From Priapulus caudatus (Eukaryota > Priapulida > Priapulimorpha > Priapulimorphida > Priapulidae), in assembly GCF_000485595.1 (NCBI RefSeq), contig NW_014577246.1, forward strand, positions 112,919-137,138: a stretch of 24,220 bases of DNA, given 5' to 3'. The notes under the pieces were generated by a model. That model ran no database searches. It had not been told where the DNA came from and saw nothing but the letters and a program-made list of their open reading frames with translations. Below are positions 18,798 to 24,220 of the stretch, in pieces. The translations under genes were made by a program, and so were the position numbers. Positions within the stretch are counted from its first letter, which is position 1; each line of letters starts with the position of its first letter.

Positions 18798-20355
18798 TGG
18801 TCTTTCTGGGCGTAGGATGCTAGCACGTAGTTGTGTTACCGTACGACGCTAGCCGAAAAATTTCGGCTATCAACTTCATAGTTTTACTTCATTAACTCGC
18901 TTTTAAAACTACTCTCCTCTGCCATTCCCCCTGCTCCTGTCATTACCAGAAGCATTTCTGGGAGGCTTAATTGCCTTGAGTCGGTCTTGGCGTTTTGTTC
19001 TCTCATTCGTCGTTTTTTTCACGTTGGCAACATTCAAATGTAACATCGCTAAGCCGATATAATTGCATTGATGTGGTTAAACATAAAAGCTGTTAGCTGC
19101 GAAAATATCAGGATAGAGGGCACTGCGTTGCATGGACCGTTGAAGCGCTGTGAGAGCCAACACTCCATTTACCCGTTTTCTCCATTTATCTCATCTTTTT
19201 CGTGTGATAGTCTGCCTGCCTCAGTTGTTTTATAGGGTCCTCGTGGAAAGCTAATGAACAAGGATTATGCTCTAGGAGCATCTCACGTGTTTCTGTAGCC
19301 GTCTTTTATAAGCTTGAAACAAAATTTTGTCTTTCCACATTGACGTTATACACAAAAGTGCCAATATAACGCCAGGAACCTTCACCGAAAGCAGTCTCAC
19401 GGTGTACTCGTGTATAGTAAAGGGAGAAATTGTTGCGTGCTGGTATGTCGTAAGGTTAGCCTCTGATACACTCAAGCTTTTGCACGCGTATTGCTCTCAT
19501 GAAGAGTAAAGGTTTATTGACCAATGAATCGAATGAATCACACGTTTCTGAAGGCTGATAGATTCTGGCATAATGAATACCGTGAACAGGTTGGTTGGAT
19601 CATGTCCGTACATTTCACAATAAATGTACGGCACTAAAATTTACGGCACTAAATTATGGCAATAAATGTACAATGCACGGCACCTTTTGAACAATGAATG
19701 TCTTCTATCGGTTAAGATAGTGGTTGAATTTCTGATTCGAATCAGTTTGGTGTAGCTCTGTGAGGGTAGCTCAGTTACATCTGTTTGATAGCTGTATTTT
19801 AGAAATAGGTATTGTATGGAGATCACATGTTGTGTCCCGTGTGGAGTTGAGAAATCGATTTTTATATGTGCCTTTATTGTAAATTTTTGTGTTTGCCAAT
19901 TTTCTATTTTGTTTCGCATTTGCTCATTGAATTTTTTATTTTAAAGTTTTATTCTAGTATATGTTTAGTAAAACGAAAATTTTAAAGTATGATTAAATAG
20001 GACAGTGGGTTGTGACATTTTGGTTGTGAACGTGTTTTTGCTATGGAAGCATATTTTACAACGATTATATCGTAATGACAACATTTATACCGTTATTGCA
20101 TAATAACATGAACTTGTGTTCTGGCTCGAAACGCCCTGAATATCACGTGTAACATATATAGCCTATCTCCTACTTGATAATGGATTTTGCTGTGCCTAGA
20201 GTTAGCAGTTGCAACTTGCGAGTATGCGTTTGAAACGGGTGAGTAGTCGTAGAAAGGTGTTAAAAAAGAACGAAACTTGTTGTATCGTTGTATTGTTGTA
20301 TTGAGGTGAAATATGGGGCGCAACCGTGACATATAGACGCGTAAACATGGAAACG
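18798..20355. other. Intergenic, no gene seen
   Basis: No exon is supported. It contains a 20-bp palindrome at 18850-18869 (TAGCCGAAA arms) and short direct repeats of ACGGCACTAAA and CAATAAATGTAC at about 19618-19672. Open frames of 60-92 codons here show no conserved motif. Confidence 0.55.
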
Positions 20356-20475
20356 AATGTGCGGACTATATGATCACTTAAAATGAAATCTGTAATCTAG
20401 TTCTGATATATGAAATAACAAATGTGCGGATTATATGACTTTTAATGAAATCTGTAATCAAATTCTGATTTATGA
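20356..20475. repeat. Two-copy imperfect tandem repeat, 65-bp period
   Basis: AATGTGCGGA..TATATGA followed by AATGAAATCTGTAATC and TTCTGAT occurs at 20356-20413 and again at 20421-20475 with a few substitutions and small gaps. Confidence 0.75.
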
Positions 20476-21660
20476 GCCCTTTTCGTGGATTATGACGCAT
20501 ATATCAATAATATCAGGAAGACATGGAAATCATCATGTTCCTGACATTATAACCATGTTTCCTGTTGTCATGCATAATGAAACCTTGAGCTGATTTAATC
20601 GCAATCAAAGTGCCTAGTTAGAGAGCATACGCTCATGTATGTGATTATGTTAGGGGCTGATGCGGCAGTGACGTACTCTTTAGTATGTTGTGGGAACTTC
20701 ATAGTATTATATTATGCCCCAACCGTGCCCAGTGCGTTATGCCAATGTCTTGTAAGTCGTTATGCTGGTTGTCAGGTATGTTGACACCATATAGTGACGT
20801 TATTTATTTCAAAGTAATAACCCGCATGTATCAGAAATCGTATTTGGAAATAAAGTTTGGTAGTTTAATTTTTAAAGTAATTCCGTTGAGTTATGTATTT
20901 CACCGAGTGCTGTGTGCGTTTATACGGGTTCCCTTGTTTTTTATTTGTATGTTATGTGTCTGTAAATGTGTGCGCGCGTGCATGTGTGTGCATTTATATG
21001 TATGTGTACGTGCGTGCGTGCCTGTGCGTGCGTGATTGTTCTGTGCTTTCAGTTGATGGAAACAGATCTTCTCGTCAAAGATTAGTTATTGGAGTTGTGA
21101 AAGCATAACATTGAGTTAGTGTGAGAATACAGCGTATATCAGTGCCACAATGAGAACAGTGTAATCCGCTTTGATTGATAAACGCACTTAGCACAGTTTC
21201 CTTTAAACCTCGTTAAAGATCTCAAGGTTTCTCTCACGTTTTGACATAATTGTAGATCTAGTTTCTTCTAAGATTCTCACATTTTCTCTTGATCTACATT
21301 TGCGCCAAGGTTCTGGCAATCCTAGACGATTTTTTTTGTTTGCGTAGGAGCCGCCAAACCCCCGTACTTGTTATAGAAGAATTGAAGGGTTATGGGACCA
21401 ATGTTCCAGGCTAGTTCGTATAAATTGGTGTTTTTGTCTAGTTCTTATAAACGCCGCATGAGATATTAAACTCGCTTTCTAAACCGATTTCTTTATAGAT
21501 ATTCGTATCGGTTCGTATCGGTATCATTGTCGGCAGGCAGACCCAACAAATTCCACGCTAAATGTTTGTTCAGAGTCTTCTCCTTCCACGTGAGCAGTAT
21601 GACATCTGTCTAGTCGTGGCAGGCAGCACGATTAGACGCGATCTAGTTTCCGCGTAGGGA
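20476..21660. other. Intergenic, no gene seen
   Basis: AT-rich with a GT/GC-rich simple stretch at about 20960-21035. An open frame at 20685-21035 crosses that stretch and has low-complexity Cys/Val content, so I do not call it a gene. From about 21500 CpG dinucleotides become more frequent. Confidence 0.5.
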
Positions 21661-21669
21661 TTTTGTTTT

Positions 21670-21703
21670 AATAACCGCCATCTTCATTTTGGTGGCGGTT
21701 ATT
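21670..21703. promoter_or_regulatory. Perfect hairpin over a YY1-like site
   Basis: The 11-base arms AATAACCGCCA (21670-21680) and TGGCGGTTATT (21693-21703) enclose a 12-base loop. The left arm plus loop reads CCGCCATCTT at 21675-21684, the reverse complement of the YY1 core AAGATGGCGG, a motif often close to transcription starts in animals. No transcript is visible nearby, so the regulatory role is only a suggestion. Confidence 0.3.
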
Positions 21704-22125
21704 TCATTCAGTGTTATTTCATTTCATTCATCTTCATCAACGCATTACATCAGAATGCAGCAATAGTTGTCACGAATCCAAGAGTGGGTGAATAGTGCGG
21801 CGAGAGCACAGGGGAGGGGGGGGACAATAGCTGTATTTAATTCGAGGCAGTCATGACTGCCATGATTATGCGGGGGTGGTTAAATGAGCCACTTTCACGG
21901 TGTTTCGTTCGGCTGTGTTGTGTGACGAACACTATAGCTGTTTGTGCCCCTTCATTCCATCCCGCAGTCACTATATACTCGCACGTACTGCAAAATGCAT
22001 TTAACTACATGATTGCCGTTGACTCGTTTAACATTGCGAAAGCATCGCTTGTTCCCTGCGCTGCAATCCGTGATTACTTAACGCATAAAACAACATTTTT
22101 CTTATAATTATTAGCTGAGATTTAC
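21704..22125. other. Intergenic, no gene seen
   Basis: Contains an open frame at 21853-22107 without recognisable domains, and a G-rich run at about 21811-21824. Nothing I can support as a feature. Confidence 0.5.
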
Positions 22126-22556
22126 ATAAAAGAGAAAGGAAGATGGAGGGTGAGAACGCGACTGAAAAAGAGAAAGAAGGAAAGCAAATAGATGGCACCA
22201 GAGTGAGAGAGAGGGAGAGAGGGAGAGAGGGGAAGATAGATAGGTAGATATATAGATAAATAAAGAGAGAGAGAGCGCGCGCGAGAGCGAGAGAGAGCAA
22301 GAGTGAGTGAATGAGTGAGTGAGTGAGTGAGTGAGTGAGTGAGTGAGTGAGTGAGTGAGTGAGTGCGTAGGTGAGTGAGTGAGTAGGTGAGTGAGTGAGT
22401 GAGTGAGTGAGTGAATGAGTGAGTGAGTGAGTGAGTGAGTGAGTGAGTGAGTGAGTGAGTGAGTGAGTGCGTGAGTGATTGAGTGATTGAGTGAGTGAGT
22501 GAGTGAGTGAGTGAGTGAGTGAGTGAGTGAGTGAGTGAGTGAGTGAGTGCGTGAGT
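22126..22556. repeat. Purine-rich tract ending in a (GTGA)n satellite
   Basis: A GA-rich stretch (22126-22300), including (GATA)-like and (GA)n runs, passes into about 255 bp of GTGA tetranucleotides at 22301-22556, with scattered GTAG, GTGC and GATT variants. Long Thr-His-Ser-Leu open frames on the minus strand are artefacts of this repeat. Confidence 0.95.
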
Positions 22557-24220
22557 GCGACAGAAAGACACATAGTCTGTAATAGAGTTAGGGAGTGAAC
22601 AACAGGAGTGGTAGAGTGAGTGAAAGGGGAGGGGGTCGAGGGAGACAGACGAAGTCTGTGGGAGAGCGAAAGAGAAAGCGGTGGTAATAGGAATGGAGAA
22701 ATAGGAGTATAGTCAGTCGTAGCTTAACGCTGTTGTGACCTACTAGCCCACAAATTAACGCAAAACTGCATTTCATACACCTGTAAGCGCACCGGGACGC
22801 CGTCAGCAGGTAGAGACAAATTATACCGACGGTAATTTAATATTGCATTACCGATCTGCGTATGCACACGCATTCGTGATATTTCTTCGTAGTTAGTAAA
22901 TTGCTGTGCATGCAGCTAGGTCATCATTTTGTGTAAATTTTTTAGCCTGAATGGGCGAAAGCAGTCTGGTCACACCTGCGCAAGGCCTCCTCCAACTGCC
23001 GGAACGGCTATAGTCTGGAAGATGTACTGCGCTCCGGAGGCCTTAGCTCTCTCCACTCTCCATGCTATCTAAGCGAATATTATAATATATATATATATAT
23101 ATATCACCTATATAATCTAATATACATAAGTAACAGAGCTTTATATTCATACCCACATACATAACATTCTATTGCTATTACAGAGTCAGAGTGATATCGT
23201 ACCACTCATGCGGATCAAAAATACACACCTATCTAATCTTAGTCTCTAACGCCATATATTGAGAGAGATGACACAACCAAACATATATTTGTTCTATAAT
23301 CTAAGAATATACCGAGCATACCCAAAAATTTCGTGGACTATGCGTGAGCTTAAAACTGAACCACCGTATAGCGTCGTATCATAAATATGGCGCAACGTGA
23401 CATACATGGTCAAGAAAGTCGAAAGAAGGGCGTTATTCGACCCAGCCCTGTCTAGGCCCGGATCTGCATTTCAGTGGGTGCGTAACTATATATTCCACGC
23501 CCCTAGTTTCCTTACTGGCGCATATTCTGTAATTTTCAGTCACAATGCGTCGAAGGACCTTCATGATCACCAGCATGTAGGCTCCCACGGGGTGGAATTA
23601 TCATCTCCGCGATGCCTAACAAGTGCAACACGTCTCAATCCTCGCAATCAGTCGTTAGTTGCAGTCAAACCTGCGCCTACATGTAGTGATGCCAAATGAC
23701 CTTGCATAATGATTTGTATTCATATTGGTTTTAAGCAATATAAATGTCACCCTAAATTGAGCATTCAACAGCTGCCGGTCTCGAAGCAACAGACTCCATC
23801 GACCTATACGATATCATTGTCTTTCTCCCCCAACGTCGCAGTCAATTATCATATACATACCTGCTCAACGTCTCCGTAATATATATATATATAGTAAGAG
23901 GTTTCGTTCTATTCGCAGACAAATAACGTATTATTTTTTTCGGTTAGACGCTATATATATTTGTGTGCGTGCGTGCGTACGTGCGTGTGTGTATAGTGAA
24001 TAATTGATGTGTATGTGTCTGTGCGTGACGTGGCGATCGCGTGCGTTGCCCGAAAGTGCGACGTCAGGCGTACGCGTGCATGCACTGGTTTCGTATCTTC
24101 TAGCTTCTTGAACAGATTCTTCTGTGTGTGGTCAGGAGTGCGTCGCTTGTGTGGTGTGTGTGTGCTCGTGCAGAAGCATGTGTGTGTCGTATGTCCCTGT
24201 GATGTGAAACCTGTTATCTT
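22557..24220. other. Intergenic, no gene seen
   Basis: Purine-rich to about 22690, then mixed sequence with TA microsatellites at about 23083-23104 and 23878-23893, a 9-bp inverted repeat (AAGGCCTCC at 22982-22990 with 23036-23044) and GTGC-rich simple sequence from 23960. An open frame at 23397-23699 has no recognisable domain. Confidence 0.5.

Noticed and set aside
22028-22573. Open frames of 149 and 181 codons with Thr-His-Ser-Leu repeats on the minus strand
   Set aside because: Pure product of the GTGA tetranucleotide array; no start context, splice sites or domain.
23397-23699. 100-codon open frame near the right end
   Set aside because: No recognisable motif and no supporting splice sites; this length is expected by chance in mixed-composition DNA.
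1-24220. CRISPR arrays, bacterial operons, ribosomal RNA or tRNA genes
   Set aside because: The window is eukaryotic intron-bearing DNA and none of these structures is visible.

Overview
This is a piece of an animal nuclear genome, probably an invertebrate. One intron-rich gene has GT-AG introns, the intergenic DNA is AT-rich, and there are many small non-autonomous transposon-like elements and microsatellites. A 10-N assembly gap lies at 10921-10930. The taxon cannot be fixed from sequence alone.

The gene is a plus-strand calpain cysteine protease of the CAPN5/6 (TRA-3) type: two-part protease core, domain III, then a C-terminal C2 domain and no penta-EF-hand. I assembled twelve coding exons by hand from 1930 to 17317. 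Phases agree at every junction, and the predicted protein is 642 or 639 residues, the usual size of CAPN5. The catalytic Cys, His and Asn are all present. Coding exon 10 exists in two versions, 10a and 10b. They have the same entry and exit phases and homologous sequence, and joining both or skipping both gives an immediate stop. That is the signature of mutually exclusive alternative exons, and it changes the linker and first strand of the C2 domain.

Layout: 1-1899 is the 5' flank, with a transposon-like element, a candidate promoter with a 5' UTR exon, and a fold-back element. Exons 1-3 (1930-4529) are single copy. After them a block of about 6 kb appears twice in direct orientation, at 4802-10831 and 10931-17029, with the N gap between. 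Both blocks carry exons 4 to 11. In the first block a segment of about 770 bp holding exon 4 is inverted, so that copy cannot make the protein by itself. The second block has exon 4 the right way round and runs on to the unique last exon (17138-17317). By eye the exons differ at nine sites, eight synonymous, and two repeat tracts differ in length. This looks most like two haplotypes of a heterozygous animal placed in tandem by the assembler, one carrying an exon inversion. A recent real duplication cannot be excluded.

Downstream (17318-24220) I find no convincing gene. There is a probable 3' UTR, small palindromic and fold-back elements, a 65-bp tandem duplication, a hairpin over a YY1-like site, and a long purine-rich (GTGA)n tract.
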